Shown: positions 49,549 to 60,289, counted from the stretch's first letter. The stretch: 64,000 nucleotides of DNA from Phlyctochytrium arcticum (GCA_025602905.1 JAHLKI010000004.1:744001-808000), one strand, 5' to 3'. Notes: generated by a model from the sequence alone, not told the origin. Made by a program: numbers and translations.

Positions 49549-52500
49549 ATGCCATTCTGGGGCAAGCACAAGAAGGACCGCAAGGGACGGTCACCGCAAC
49601 CGCCAAGTGAACGCGGCAGTAGTCCTCGTAGGTCTCTAGCTGACGACGAAGATTATCTCGGCCCCTCGCAAGCAGTCCATCACCGAGGTCATTCGAGTGA
49701 TTTTGAGCATCCATCGAAGCGTCCCAATTCACCTTCAAAGTTTGGGCGGCTCAACCTGGATTTTGATTTTGCTGATGATCTTCTTATACCTCCTGGTTTG
49801 CAAAGAGACAGCGGGTCATCTTCACAACGGGACCACTCACGAAGCCGAGATGGGTCAAATTTGTCCAATGAAAGAAACCATCTCCGCCAGTTTTCTGGAG
49901 AGTATCGACAGATGCAGCATGCAAGGGATCGATCACCCCGTAGCGACATTCGATCTCGTTCCAGGGAACAACCGGGACCGAGCGAAGGTCACCAATTTCG
50001 AAAAGCAGTGGCACGAGACCCGTCCAGCGGAAGGGTTCCGATTGTTGTAGTGTCTTCGGCTGGACCTTCCGTAGTCGTTCATTGTGACGAACACAAAAGG
50101 GTAAAGTATGTGCTTGACAAAGCGGCAGCCGCATTTTCAAAAGATGGCTTTACTGTATTGGAAGCTCGCGGGCCAGATGGCCGAAAGGCGACAGGGAATG
50201 AACGAGTAGTGGCCTTTTGCGGACCAAACAGAATTCTGGTGGCCAACGTGGTTAGTCGCGACATACCCCCCCCAAGGTTGAGTGGAGATACTCCCAGACG
50301 CTCGACGGAGCGCCGTGGAATGTCCGGTCACGAGCAGGCCCAGCGGGGCCGAGATCGTAGCGGGGACCATCGCAGTAACAGCAGAGATCATTTTGCCAAA
50401 CCTAGCTCACACGATCACGTTGTCGGGCATCGCGCTGAATATAGTGTGGGATCTCGCAGTAGAGATGTTAGTGCGGGGCGCAACGCAAGAGCACTATCTC
50501 CGCCTACACAGCATCTCCGGCGCCCTTCCTCTGATTACAGAGATTTTCCCTCCCATCACCTGTCGCCTGCTGCTGAAACGGGCCCACTTCAACTAGACCG
50601 AGAGCGGCCTACCTCTCCTCTCATGACCTCGGCGGCTGATATTCGTCGCTACAGTAGGGAGGTTCCTGCAGCCCAAGCGCCGCCACGGAGTAGCAGTCGT
50701 TTGTCTACCAACCGCGAGGAAGAACGGAGTGATGCAAAAGGCCAAAGGTGGAGTAAAGTTAGCCAGAGCGAGATTAGCAGCCGTTCGAGTCGGGACATGA
50801 GCGGATTGGATCGCCCTGCGACACGGACTTCGTCCCGCTTGTCAGGTTTAATGGAAGATCTTGCTTTGATGGTCGACTCAGGTACAAGTCCAGCCACGCC
50901 AGAAGCAAGTAGGCCCCTTCCGCGGGTTCTCAGTGTAGATACCTCATCGAATCCCCGGACACAACAAACATCACCACAACCTGTATCCCCGCGTCATTTT
51001 AGCAGAATCGCGGAGCAATTCCCATCACTGCACGAGATTGACTCGCTGCTTGAGCAAGCGAATGCCCCGACCGGCGAGCAATCTCAGGCTTTTCTTGCAA
51101 AGAAAAAGTCTTTTCACCGACAGGACATTGATCGACGACTTACAGAGATTCTGAATTCCGTTGGAATGGAAATTGATGATGCACTTAACGAGCTTACAGT
51201 CGCGGACGCGGACCTTATAGAGTCTGAACCGGAAGAAGAAGAAGAAGTTGTTACATCCCCTCCGGCTGGACCGCCAAGTACCCCGCTATCCGCTACAGTA
51301 AATCCCTCCCACAGTGAATGGAAACTGCAACCTCCGCTAACCGATAGTGATTCCATTTCTTCCGCTGAAGGTGTCACTCGTCCAAGGTCAAAGTCTGCAA
51401 CCCGACGTGCTCGACGGCTAACGCGTATTTCACGAGCTTCGGCGCTGGATATAGTCGCTGCTTTGGAGGATCAGCAAAACCGGGAGCCCAGCCCAGAGCC
51501 TGATACCCCTATGCTTGCCATGCCTACCTCTGACCGGTTATCAAGACGAGTTAGTCGCATTTCCCGCGCTTCGGCTCTCAGCGTTTTTTCTGGCATGCTA
51601 TCACCTGAAGTTGACCAAGAAGCAGAGGATGAGGGAAATGGCACGGATTCGGGCGAGCAGGCCGAGTCGGATCTGTTGCCAAAGCAAGATGAGACACGGG
51701 TATTACTGGGCAGGCCCCCAAGAAAAGTAATGGGACCTGGGAGACGGGGCCGTTCGGAGACCGACACGAGTAAGTCTGCACAAATTCTACCCACGCCAGC
51801 TCCAAGTGGGCTTCGCAACCTGTCCGCGTCCACTCAATCTACCTTACCAACACCGACACCCGCTGTTTTGCCCACGGAACCTCCAAGGTCAACCGTACGC
51901 ACTGCAGATCTAAAGTCTGATGTTTCGCAGAAAGAGGAGCGCCCCACTTCGCCTTGGGGAGAAAGTGTTCTTCCATCCGAAGTACTGAAATCAGCTGGAG
52001 CAGCGAGTTCCTTAGCACCTGAAAAGGCGATCCCGTACGAAGAGGAAAAAGAGCCGAGCACGGTCGTAAAAGAGGAAGACAAACCCGCGCTCGATGAGTT
52101 GCCCGCACCGGAGACATCTAATGACGATGGCCAAGAAGCTGATTCGGTAGATTTAAGCACCAGCGTGATCAACCCACCAACCCCCCTTGAAGCGTCAGAT
52201 GCCGCTACAAATCAAGGTGACGCGCCTTTAGAAGTGTCTCCGGAGCCAAAGCTAGATGGCCCTGTTGATGAAATCTCAACTTCAGTACCCTCCTTGGAGG
52301 ACAGTGTTGTGTTAGCACCATCTCCCCCACCACCACCTCCGCCGCCGCCGCCTCCACCACCTCCGCCAGGTACATTAGGAGCGGCACCTCCTCCGCCACC
52401 TCCACCACCGCCCCCGCCTCCTCCGCCTGCTTCGAGTGGAATACCACCTCCCCCGCCACCTCCTCCTCCGCCGCCCGCTATGAGTGGAATGCCACCTCCC

Positions 52501-53541
52501 CCACCACCACCACCACCACCGCCTCCTCCAGGCGGGATGCCACCAAACCCTCCTCCACCGCCCCCTCCGCCCCCACCGGGTGGCATGCCTCCCCCACCGC
52601 CTCCCCCTCCCCCCAATGCATTGGGAGGACCTCCGCCACCACCACCTCCTCCACCCCCAGGGATGGCAAATGCTCCAGCAGCAGCCGCTGCTCCAGTTGA
52701 CGCTCAGGCCGCATTTTTGGCAGAGTTACGCAACGCCGGTCGTCGGAAGCTGCGCAAGGTTAATCGGGATGCTCCACCTCCCGGTACAGAAAAGGCCCCC
52801 GCAGAGAAATCTGCAGTAGCATCAGCCGAAAATGAGAAAAAGAAGGAGGATGCGCGAAAGATGCAGGCCGAAGCTGAACGCCAAGAGCTGTACATTGAGT
52901 TGTTAGGATATATGGAGGCCCCGAACGGCAACATTGAGGAGTTGGCGGATAAGGCAAAATTGCAGACAAATCTCGTGCGCAGCTTTGCTTTTACGCTGAT
53001 GCGAAAGGGTTGGGTCAAGGGTTACCGGATAACTGATCGTCTCCCGGAAGAAAAACCTGCTGGGAAGGCTGGGAGCGTCATGAAGAATGGTCGAAAGGTC
53101 TTGGCTGGACGCCAACCCCTCAAAGTTTGGCCCGGACGCGAGGTCATGATTTGCATCGAGCTCCAAGATGTTACTGAGAAAGAGCTGGTCGCCATTGCCG
53201 GCGGTCATAAGCCGGTTGATGCATCATCCCATCAGCAGGAGGAAGACAATGACGATGATAAGAACAATCGCGATGTCACACGCAAGGGCGAAGTTGCTCG
53301 CGTGTTCATGTATCGGTTTGATGAAAAGTCCAAGCAACATCTTCTGGACGAGGTTGCTCTGGTAGCAACCGCCAACTTTCCCAAAAAGACGGAAAAGTTT
53401 AGCGACCCAGAACCGCGACAAGACAACTCCCTCCGCATGCGGCAAAAATGGGAGGACTGGGAAGAAAAGAAATTGAGATATTTACAGAGCGATTGGCCTC
53501 AGTTTGAGCTTATTTTCAACAAATTGGTGAGGAAGTTTTAG
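49549..53541 (+). CDS. Polyproline/WH2 actin-binding-type protein of unknown subfamily
   Basis: One exon of 1,330 codons. Residues 1-160 are Ser/Arg-rich and disordered. Residues about 163-235 may form a small domain (IVVVSSAGPSVVVHCDEHKR to CGPNRILVANVV). A long disordered part with RISRASAL repeats follows. Residues about 925-1045 are polyproline runs with Gly-Met spacers, likely profilin/SH3 ligands. Directly after is a WH2-like motif, FLAELRNAGRRKLRKVN, which would bind G-actin. The C terminus (about 1105-1330) has a helical, winged-helix-like segment (YIELLGYMEAPNGNIEELAD, FTLMRKGWVKGYRI) and ends LIFNKLVRKF. Polyproline plus WH2 resembles verprolin/WASP, but there is no WH1, CRIB or acidic VCA end, so it is not a standard WASP or WIP. 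Start ATG at 49549. Confidence 0.85.
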   Translation: MPFWGKHKKDRKGRSPQPPSERGSSPRRSLADDEDYLGPSQAVHHRGHSSDFEHPSKRPNSPSKFGRLNLDFDFADDLLIPPGLQRDSGSSSQRDHSRSRDGSNLSNERNHLRQFSGEYRQMQHARDRSPRSDIRSRSREQPGPSEGHQFRKAVARDPSSGRVPIVVVSSAGPSVVVHCDEHKRVKYVLDKAAAAFSKDGFTVLEARGPDGRKATGNERVVAFCGPNRILVANVVSRDIPPPRLSGDTPRRSTERRGMSGHEQAQRGRDRSGDHRSNSRDHFAKPSSHDHVVGHRAEYSVGSRSRDVSAGRNARALSPPTQHLRRPSSDYRDFPSHHLSPAAETGPLQLDRERPTSPLMTSAADIRRYSREVPAAQAPPRSSSRLSTNREEERSDAKGQRWSKVSQSEISSRSSRDMSGLDRPATRTSSRLSGLMEDLALMVDSGTSPATPEASRPLPRVLSVDTSSNPRTQQTSPQPVSPRHFSRIAEQFPSLHEIDSLLEQANAPTGEQSQAFLAKKKSFHRQDIDRRLTEILNSVGMEIDDALNELTVADADLIESEPEEEEEVVTSPPAGPPSTPLSATVNPSHSEWKLQPPLTDSDSISSAEGVTRPRSKSATRRARRLTRISRASALDIVAALEDQQNREPSPEPDTPMLAMPTSDRLSRRVSRISRASALSVFSGMLSPEVDQEAEDEGNGTDSGEQAESDLLPKQDETRVLLGRPPRKVMGPGRRGRSETDTSKSAQILPTPAPSGLRNLSASTQSTLPTPTPAVLPTEPPRSTVRTADLKSDVSQKEERPTSPWGESVLPSEVLKSAGAASSLAPEKAIPYEEEKEPSTVVKEEDKPALDELPAPETSNDDGQEADSVDLSTSVINPPTPLEASDAATNQGDAPLEVSPEPKLDGPVDEISTSVPSLEDSVVLAPSPPPPPPPPPPPPPPPGTLGAAPPPPPPPPPPPPPPASSGIPPPPPPPPPPPAMSGMPPPPPPPPPPPPPGGMPPNPPPPPPPPPPGGMPPPPPPPPPNALGGPPPPPPPPPPGMANAPAAAAAPVDAQAAFLAELRNAGRRKLRKVNRDAPPPGTEKAPAEKSAVASAENEKKKEDARKMQAEAERQELYIELLGYMEAPNGNIEELADKAKLQTNLVRSFAFTLMRKGWVKGYRITDRLPEEKPAGKAGSVMKNGRKVLAGRQPLKVWPGREVMICIELQDVTEKELVAIAGGHKPVDASSHQQEEDNDDDKNNRDVTRKGEVARVFMYRFDEKSKQHLLDEVALVATANFPKKTEKFSDPEPRQDNSLRMRQKWEDWEEKKLRYLQSDWPQFELIFNKLVRKF
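52325..52670 (+). repeat. Polyproline-coding low-complexity tract
   Basis: CCN-rich tract coding for six runs of 8-15 prolines with Gly/Ala/Met spacers. The opposite strand reads as polyglycine, which is a shadow. Confidence 0.95.
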
Positions 53542-53590
53542 TGTGCAGTGTATATCACAGAGAACTATATTAACAATTCTTCATTTCAAG

Positions 53591-54253
53591 ATGGCCACCT
53601 CAGGAATTGTCCAATCCATTCATCATCAAGTTGTACAGACACTGGCGGAGATGCGGGCGATGGGAGAAGCCATGCATCAGACCTTTGCCGCTTTTCCTGT
53701 CGCGCAGGTTCGCGAGATTGTAGAGTCAATCCCAGGACGCATCAAGGCTATTGCCATCAAACTGCAAAAGCAGACAGGCATCATCATTCGAGACGAGAGT
53801 TTGAAGCTTACGCCCGAATTTTTGCGGTTAATGAATCTGGCGCCGGAGGGATCAAAGGATCCTGCGGATAGGGCCGACGACGCGCTATTAGAAATTGTCA
53901 AGAAAGTGTCCGCGGATAAACTTAGAGAAGGGGAGAACGCTGATGAGAACGCAGCAAAATCGCCGCCACCTACTAGCTCTGCAACATCACCGGCCACTTC
54001 GCTGCCCACCGAGACAAATAAGGACGGGGAAGGATCAACGCAGCCGAGCAATGTTTCCAGTTCATCCTTGGCAAGGAACGCAGGCACTGGTGCCGCTTCT
54101 GCGCCCGGAGGAAGTACACCGGATATGCTCAACCCCCAGGGCATGATCACCATGGGGGGACTTCCTTTCGATGTCTTGCTACCCTTACTGAAAAAGTCCT
54201 TCAATCGGCAAGAGATTAGCGAAGATCGACTTTCACGACGCCTGACACTGTAA
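53591..54253 (+). CDS. Uncharacterised 220-residue protein
   Basis: Single exon starting at an ATG in a good context (AAG-ATG-GC), only 49 bases after the stop of the WH2 gene. Residues 1-115 are predicted helical (SIHHQVVQTLAEMRAMGEAM, REIVESIPGRIKAIAIKLQK, LTPEFLRLMNLAPEGS). A Ser/Thr/Pro linker (about 125-180) leads to a C-terminal helix (LPFDVLLPLLKKSFNR). No signal peptide, membrane helix or known domain is recognised. The small gap from the upstream gene is unusual here. Confidence 0.75.
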   Translation: MATSGIVQSIHHQVVQTLAEMRAMGEAMHQTFAAFPVAQVREIVESIPGRIKAIAIKLQKQTGIIIRDESLKLTPEFLRLMNLAPEGSKDPADRADDALLEIVKKVSADKLREGENADENAAKSPPPTSSATSPATSLPTETNKDGEGSTQPSNVSSSSLARNAGTGAASAPGGSTPDMLNPQGMITMGGLPFDVLLPLLKKSFNRQEISEDRLSRRLTL

Positions 54254-54541
54254 AACTGGTTCTGATTTACGCCAAATCCCTGGATGGGCTATTCTTCTTC
54301 TTCTTCTTCAATTTATGTACATGTTTTTTTTTCCTCTTATTTTTTACTTCAATTTCTTTGTACCTCTTTAAATTTATATTTGCATCGCCATAGAATATCT
54401 TTGATCAGTTCCAAAATCTCTTCTTCGAAATACTCCGAGCGGGCATGCATTACGTGAGTAAACAAACTTTTGGCGACCTGTCAGTCGCCCCGTCAGTCGG
54501 TCAACCATTTTTATTTTTGAACAAGTGTAGCCTGCCAAAAG

Positions 54542-55624
54542 ATGGAACCACTTGGGGTGCCCAACTGCGATTGTAATCTTCTCGCTGTGAAGCATATCGT
54601 CAGAAAGAAAACTGCCAACATAGGACGTATGTTGACCACTGCCTGATGTTTTGAAAAACATGCAAATTCAACATGTTCTTCTACAGGACCATTTTATACC
54701 TGCCAGCGAAAGGGATATCATCCGAATTTTTGCAGTTTTTACAAATGGGGAGATGGTAGAAACTATAGTCTCACAACAGGGCCGCCAAGTGGATCGCAAA
54801 CAACTGCTTCGCCCTCACCTCAGAAACGTCCACACGAAAACGATGAAGACTTCTCCCTAAGTCAGCAACCACCGGACAAGTATCGCATTACATCGTTCAC
54901 CCCTCAACATGCGGGGAACGAAAGTTTTCTCTATAAGGATGACACAGTTGATGATGATGGTTTTGACGATGGGGATCTCGCATCAATAGGAAACTTGGTA
55001 GACCATCTCAGTAGCCAACGACAAGCAAGCTTGGAAATTGATCGCGGCTCAAATCCATTCTATGTGGCACCGGGAGAGGCTTCAGTACCTGGTAGCCAGA
55101 CATCTTCCAAGGGCACTTTGGAACCAGAGTATTATCATCCAGGAGATTCCATTGCCGGGGTACGACTGTCTTCTGGGAGCACAACAGGTCACTTGGAGGG
55201 GTACCAGAATGATTCACCTAGGCGAACAGATACCACTCCTCTGTATACAAAAGACGGAATTTCCAACGCTCAAATGCAAACTCCCAAGCGCGTGGGTGGA
55301 GCAATGGAGGGAGGTCTACCTACCCCACAGACGTCGTCGGCAAAGCGCAACCTCGGATTCGACCTTCTTGCACTTTCCCAGCAAAGTAGCTCATCGTTTG
55401 CATCTTCCATCGACGAAGCTACAGCCGACCCAGCATTGTCCGGTGTCAATTCCTCTACCATCAAGGCATATGTGGAGGTCTTGGAGAAGGATGTCAAGAG
55501 AAAAGATCGGCAAATAGCAGCGTTGACCAAGACGCGCGACCATCTACGCCAAGAGCTTCAAATATGGCGAAACGCAAAACCCACTACTTCTAAGTCGTGC
55601 GGAAAATGTGGAACGAATATCTAA
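54542..55624 (+). CDS. GRF zinc-finger protein with coiled-coil C terminus
   Basis: Two exons, 54542-54626 and 54687-55624. The zinc finger spans the intron: VPNCDCNLLAVKHIVRKK, then GRPFYTCQRKG and NFCSFYKWGD, matching zf-GRF (C-x-C, then C, then C with FxW). In TOP3A, NEIL3, APE2 and ZGRF1 this finger binds single-stranded DNA. The rest is disordered and Ser/Asp-rich, then a coiled coil (AYVEVLEKDVKRKDRQIAAL) and a final CGKCGTNI that could hold a second metal site. No catalytic domain is attached, so it looks like a stand-alone adaptor. The start ATG at 54542 is just 25 bases before the finger; an upstream exon cannot be excluded. Confidence 0.78.
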
Positions 55625-55846
55625 GTTCCTCCTTTGGCAATTTTGAGCGTCTTTCATAGGATAGATTTGCGATTAATTTCCATTCAGATTTCCATTTGTT
55701 GGATTTCTTGCCATTTGTTGATCATACACACACGTGACCCGTGGATTTGATGATGACAAGCTCCGCTTGGGTTGGCCGTAACGGAGCAGCTTTGGCTTTG
55801 GCGTCCAATGTAAACTTCAACATCTTTTTAGTAAAGTAGCACCCTC

Positions 55847-56921
55847 ATGTCCTCTGCAACGACCCGTAGTGCGGCCGTGAAGCGTCTGATGAGAGAGCTG
55901 GCCGACCTGGAAAGCGACCCATCACCGGAATTCACGGCAGGAATTATAGACGACAACCTGTTCGATTGGTATGGGTGTGCTGTTTATCCACAGTAGACCG
56001 TTCTCTTACATGTTCGCTCCCGCAGGCATTTCACTATAAGGGGACCTTCTGAAGGAGGCTTTGAGGGTGGTCGCTTTCATGGCAGACTGGTTTTCCCCGT
56101 AGATTATCCTTTCAAGGTTCGAGTTTTGCAGTGCCAAACACCTTGCTGTTGGTACATCATTCTGATCAAACTTGTAACTTTAGCCGCCAAATATCTCTTT
56201 TTTGACTCCCAACGGACGCTTCGAAGTCGGAAAGAAGATTTGCCTGTCTATTACGGGTCATCACCCGGAATTTTGGCGACCTGCTTGGGGCGTACGCACG
56301 GCACTGGTGGCATTAATTTCGTTTCTGCCCACTAGGGGCGACGGAGCGATCGGCTCTTTGGACTATACCGAGGAGGAGCGGCGGCAGTTTGCTGCCAAGA
56401 GTCGAGACTGGAGCTGTACCTCATGTGGCAAAAAAATGTCGGATGTACTTCCTGATGAGGCTGATGCCCCTCGCGGGCGACTACTATGTGAACCTGATAT
56501 TGTCTTTAGTACGGCTGAACCGGCAACGGAAGCTGTTGCAGGAAGTAGCACAGATCGGTCCAATACGGTGCAGCCTGCAGTGCCTTCTGTACCTAGCGCA
56601 CCGGCCCCTCCAGCTACTCCAGCGGTAGGTCCAAGCGGTAGCAGCTCCCTACCAGCAGTCGATAATCGGAATCAGCCTGCACCATCGGCTGCCCAACCTG
56701 CTTCTCGAAACCCCGCAGTGAATGCACGTGTAAATACATCCAATGCGGGAGTACCCGCGAATGCAGCGCCTCCCCAAACGCCCATGGACAGCGTTGCACA
56801 TCTCCAGCAACGCCTTCGACAGATTGACCAGGGCCTCTGGATCATTATCTTCCTCATAGCTGTTCTCATGATACGCCGGCTGACTACGGGGGCTGAGGAT
56901 ATGGATAAACCACTGGAGTAG
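55847..56921 (+). CDS. UBC6: Ubc6/UBE2J-type E2 ubiquitin-conjugating enzyme, ER tail-anchored
   Basis: E2 of ER-associated degradation. The fold is clear: AVKRLMRELADLESDPSPEF, FHGRLVFPVDYPFKPPNISF, the diagnostic UBE2J active-site block TPNGRFEVGKKICLSITGHH with the catalytic Cys, and FWRPAWGVRTALVALISFLP. A Pro/Ala/Ser-rich linker follows, with one C-terminal membrane helix (GLWIIIFLIAVLMIRRL), giving a cytosolic catalytic domain. Two introns, at about 55970-56025 and 56117-56190. Start ATG at 55847. The C-x-x-C (SCTSCGKK) in the linker is also seen in UBE2J proteins. Confidence 0.93.
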
Positions 56922-57104
56922 GATGGGAACTGCACCAAGTGGCCCCAATTCCCCATATACGACTGACTCAAAGCCTTCCACTCATCTGACACAAGGCTAG
57001 CAGATTTTCACACACAGAGTGAATAAAGCAAAAACACAAGATAATGTACAATAACTTTCAATGTAATATGACCATGTCACCGGTACAAACCCGGAGGCTT
57101 GAAA

Positions 57105-58093
57105 TCAGTCGCCCTTTTTCTGCAAACGCACGTTGTTCAAATAAGCATTTCCTCAGTGAATAGGAAAGGTCCAGCAGTCAACTTACCGAGCATTGACCAA
57201 AGAATGGGAAGCCACACGTCATTCCCGCAATGAAGTAAATCAGCAGGAAGCCGGCAACGCCCATGATAATCAGCAACTTGGTATTCTTCCACCACTCGCG
57301 CCTGCGCAAAGCGGTTGAGCGGCGCTTGAATGCAAAAGAGGTCTGGTTCAAATTGTCCGTTTTATCCACCAAAATATCGATGCGCTCCCCACGTTCCAGC
57401 ACTTTTTCTGATATGTCATGTCGTGTTAGAGCGTTTGCAACCTGTTGGAAGGTCCGGAAAACTACATACCGATATTATGCACCATCACATCGCGCACTTG
57501 ATCAATGTCCCCCTGGACTTGACGCAAGCGGTCCGCTCCTTGATCACTGGAATAAAAGTCCTGTAGGGCTTCGTTTAAAGAGGTATGCTGGGTGTGTCAG
57601 ACGAGGACTCGTTACCATTTGCTGAGCGATAACCTTGGAGAACTCATTCAGGCCGTAGGCGATGGCATTTTGTGATCGTTCACCACCATATGCGCTCTCG
57701 AACTTCTTTGCAATGTCCTCAAGAAATGCAAATGGCAATCGACGACCTAAAGAAACGAGGTCAGCGTTAGAGAACGTGTAACAGCCGACCCCGGGAAACA
57801 TCTGGGAAACATACCAAACGCATCATCCGCGAGGCACAGGTACGTGATATTGTTACGCGTCATGTAGTGGAACAAGTAGCTTTAAGCATATGCCATAGGA
57901 TGGTTAGATATTAGCAGGAAGCTGGGCCTTTTCGGACCAATACATACCGGTCATAAACAAAAGTCATTTTGGAGTCTCCCTCCGGAAGCCGTTCTAAAAT
58001 GTGCTGGGTGACAGTCGTAAAGTTGCCTGTAGTGGTGGCATGCTCGGCAAGGATGATGGCGCCGCGAGCCGCTAGACCGTAGATGATTGGCAT
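57105..58093 (-). CDS. VAMP7-type longin R-SNARE
   Basis: Vesicle SNARE for late endosome/lysosome (vacuole) fusion. Longin domain: MPIIYGLAARGAIILAEHAT, DRYLFHYMTRNNITYLCLAD, LPFAFLEDIAKKFESAYG. R-SNARE helix: VQGDIDQVRDVMVHNIEKVL then ERGERIDILVDKTDNL with the zero-layer Arg. A C-terminal membrane anchor (LLIIMGVAGFLLIYFIAGM) and a short luminal tail follow. Five or six exons. A GTAAGT donor lies just before an in-frame TGA at 57178; splicing to the exon after TTTGCAG ends the protein QCSKKGD at 57105, closer to animal VAMP7 tails than the unspliced QCSVS. Start ATG at 58093. Confidence 0.9.
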
Positions 58094-58284
58094 AGCGATA
58101 AATTGTATGAAGCTTTTGAGGAAAGAATGTTGCAGGAATGCCTTCGGGAGAACATGACACACTGAACACATTGCCACCACTTTCAACGGTCACGTGCAGC
58201 CGCAACCCCAGGAGTCGTTTCCCGACGCGAATTTCACACGAACGCGCCAAGTGCAAAAGATCGAGCAAATGCTCTAGCAATAAC

Positions 58285-59133
58285 ATGGTTCAACGCAGAC
58301 GGAGGATGGATCAGCAGTCGGAAACTGCAGCAATTGTAATCCAGCGACATGTACGGGGCTTCCTGATCCGCCATCGGCTGGCGACGCAGCGGCGAGCAGC
58401 TACCAAAATCCAACGTCAACTCCGCCGACACTTGGCTCAAAAATGGTTCAGAGTTCTCTTGCCGACTTCCGCAAAGGCTAGAGAAGCAGAGGCTGCATTG
58501 CTGAAAACACAGCGACAGATTTTGCACCACGAGGCAGAATTGCAGCTTGCCCGAGGGGCCGGCGATGTGGGTGTTTGGGAAAATAAGCGAAAGGGTCAGG
58601 CTGCTGTTGTTATTCAGGCTTTTTTTCGGCGGTATTTAGCACGGAAGGAAGTAGCGCTTCGGCGGGCACAGAGAGACAAAGGGGCGGCATTAGCTGCCGC
58701 CGCAGAGCGACTTCGCCAAGAATCGTTGAATCAGCAATCGACCGAGCCGCCGATGAAGGATTATGATGCCATATTAGGTGAAGTGCTCGAGTATTTGCAG
58801 GAAAGCCGATCGAACCAGCGGCATCAACCCCAGCAAGGCTCGAGCAAGCTACCGGAGAGCTACGAGCTCCGACCACTGTCAATACTGGAATCGGTAGCAG
58901 AGGTGAACGAGTATATACATTATATTAGCAGTGCCGTAAAAGGGATATCTGAGGGTTGCGCCGTTGAGATACCGGCACCCGCTTCGCATAAGGGTGGGAC
59001 TGCAAATGTCAATATGAGAAAAGCTCACTTGGACTCTCACAAACTGGCTAATGGACGCTGGTGGGAAGTGTCCCAGCCATTTGACTGGTTTGCCGAAACT
59101 GGGCCAAATACAAAGCAGAATCTCGTCCTGTAG
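58285..59133 (+). CDS. IQ-motif protein of unknown function
   Basis: Single exon. Three IQ-like calmodulin-binding motifs: ETAAIVIQRHVRGFLIRHRL, RAATKIQRQLRRHLAQKWF and QAAVVIQAFFRRYLARKEVA. The rest is helical and charged, with a C-terminal block RWWEVSQPFDWFAETGPNT that looks conserved rather than disordered. Small IQ proteins are common in flagella, but no subfamily is recognised. An in-frame ATG at 58138 would add 49 basic residues and leave only 44 bases to the VAMP7 start, so the ATG at 58285 is preferred. Confidence 0.72.
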   Translation: MVQRRRRMDQQSETAAIVIQRHVRGFLIRHRLATQRRAATKIQRQLRRHLAQKWFRVLLPTSAKAREAEAALLKTQRQILHHEAELQLARGAGDVGVWENKRKGQAAVVIQAFFRRYLARKEVALRRAQRDKGAALAAAAERLRQESLNQQSTEPPMKDYDAILGEVLEYLQESRSNQRHQPQQGSSKLPESYELRPLSILESVAEVNEYIHYISSAVKGISEGCAVEIPAPASHKGGTANVNMRKAHLDSHKLANGRWWEVSQPFDWFAETGPNTKQNLVL

Positions 59134-59296
59134 ATATGATCATAAAATAGAAATCTAAAAGGCCTGATGTATCATGTATCTCTTTGATGTTCGCTAGTAC
59201 GGCTGCGCAATTTTCCGAGTCAAAGCCACTTGCGAAGGTTGTGTTGATGACAGGTTGCGCGCGGAGACGAGATCGTCCAGGTACAAATCGGTCAAG

Positions 59297-60056
59297 ATGC
59301 TCAAACAACCTCGCCAGACAGGCGACGAAATATGGAAGACCAAAGTCGAAAAGATTGTGAGTGCCCTCGTCGGCAACGAAAACACCTGGTCAACGATCTC
59401 ACAAAGCGGGGGAATGACTTTAGAGCGCCGAACTTTTCACGCTCACATACGGCTCTGTTGTCGCTCAGTTGATGAAAGACTTTGAGAACTACTCTGAAGT
59501 GAATAAGCAGCTGGATAAGATGTAGGGTGCTGTTTTAGAATATCTTTAAGGAACTTTGGTAAAGCTAATGTCCGCCGTTTTACTTGTCAGGGGGTACAAT
59601 ATCGGTGTGCGCTTAATTGAAGATTTCCTGGCCAGGTCTGGGACAAACAAATGTGGGGACTTTAAGGAAACAGCAGACATGATATCCAAGGTACTCGGAG
59701 CGGCATTTCTGGACGATCTGGAGTTGGTAAACTAACGGTTGTATTGTCAGGTGGGATTCAAAATTTTCCTCGGCGTGTCGCCAATTGTCACAAACTGGTC
59801 GGCGGACAACAAAGAGTTTTCTCTCATTCTGGAGGATAACCCGTTGGCGGACTTTGTGGAGTTACCGGACGATGCCGTGGGGGAGCTATGGTACTCAAAT
59901 ATTCTGTGTGGGGTTTTGCGTGGGGCTCTCGAGATGGTGCATATGCAAGTGGAGACTTCCTTTGTTAGCGACGTTTTGAAGGGAGACGACTCAACAGAAC
60001 TGCGTGTAAAACTGCTCAAGTATCTTGAGGAGGAGGTCCCTGCAGGCGAGGACTAG
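59297..60056 (+). CDS. BET3: TRAPP complex subunit Bet3/TRAPPC3
   Basis: Core subunit of the TRAPP vesicle-tethering and Rab exchange complexes. Exons join to about 180 residues: [69 protein letters not shown] (with the Cys that is acylated in Bet3), [20 protein letters not shown] and [16 protein letters not shown]. All are standard Bet3 blocks. Introns at about 59357-59425, 59524-59590 and 59690-59751. Start ATG at 59297, stop TAG at 60054. Confidence 0.94.
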
Positions 60057-60289
60057 AATTTCACCACAAGTATCGGTGATGGACCTTTTGGATTAGGGCG
60101 GTCATATATTTGTAGGTTGTGCCATGGTCGACCGCAAGTTTGCGTTCCTTGGGTTGGAAGATGCCCGGGTCGAACCGATGTTGGGGTTGGTGTATTTGGC
60201 GGGAACTAGAGCAACTATCGAGGTTGCTGGCCAAACGTAGGCAGAACTTTCCCCAGAATTGTACATAATGAATCAAGCTGTATTTTTGT

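Noticed and set aside
52212..52616. Polyglycine frame on the minus strand
   Set aside because: It is the complement of the polyproline tract in the WH2 gene.
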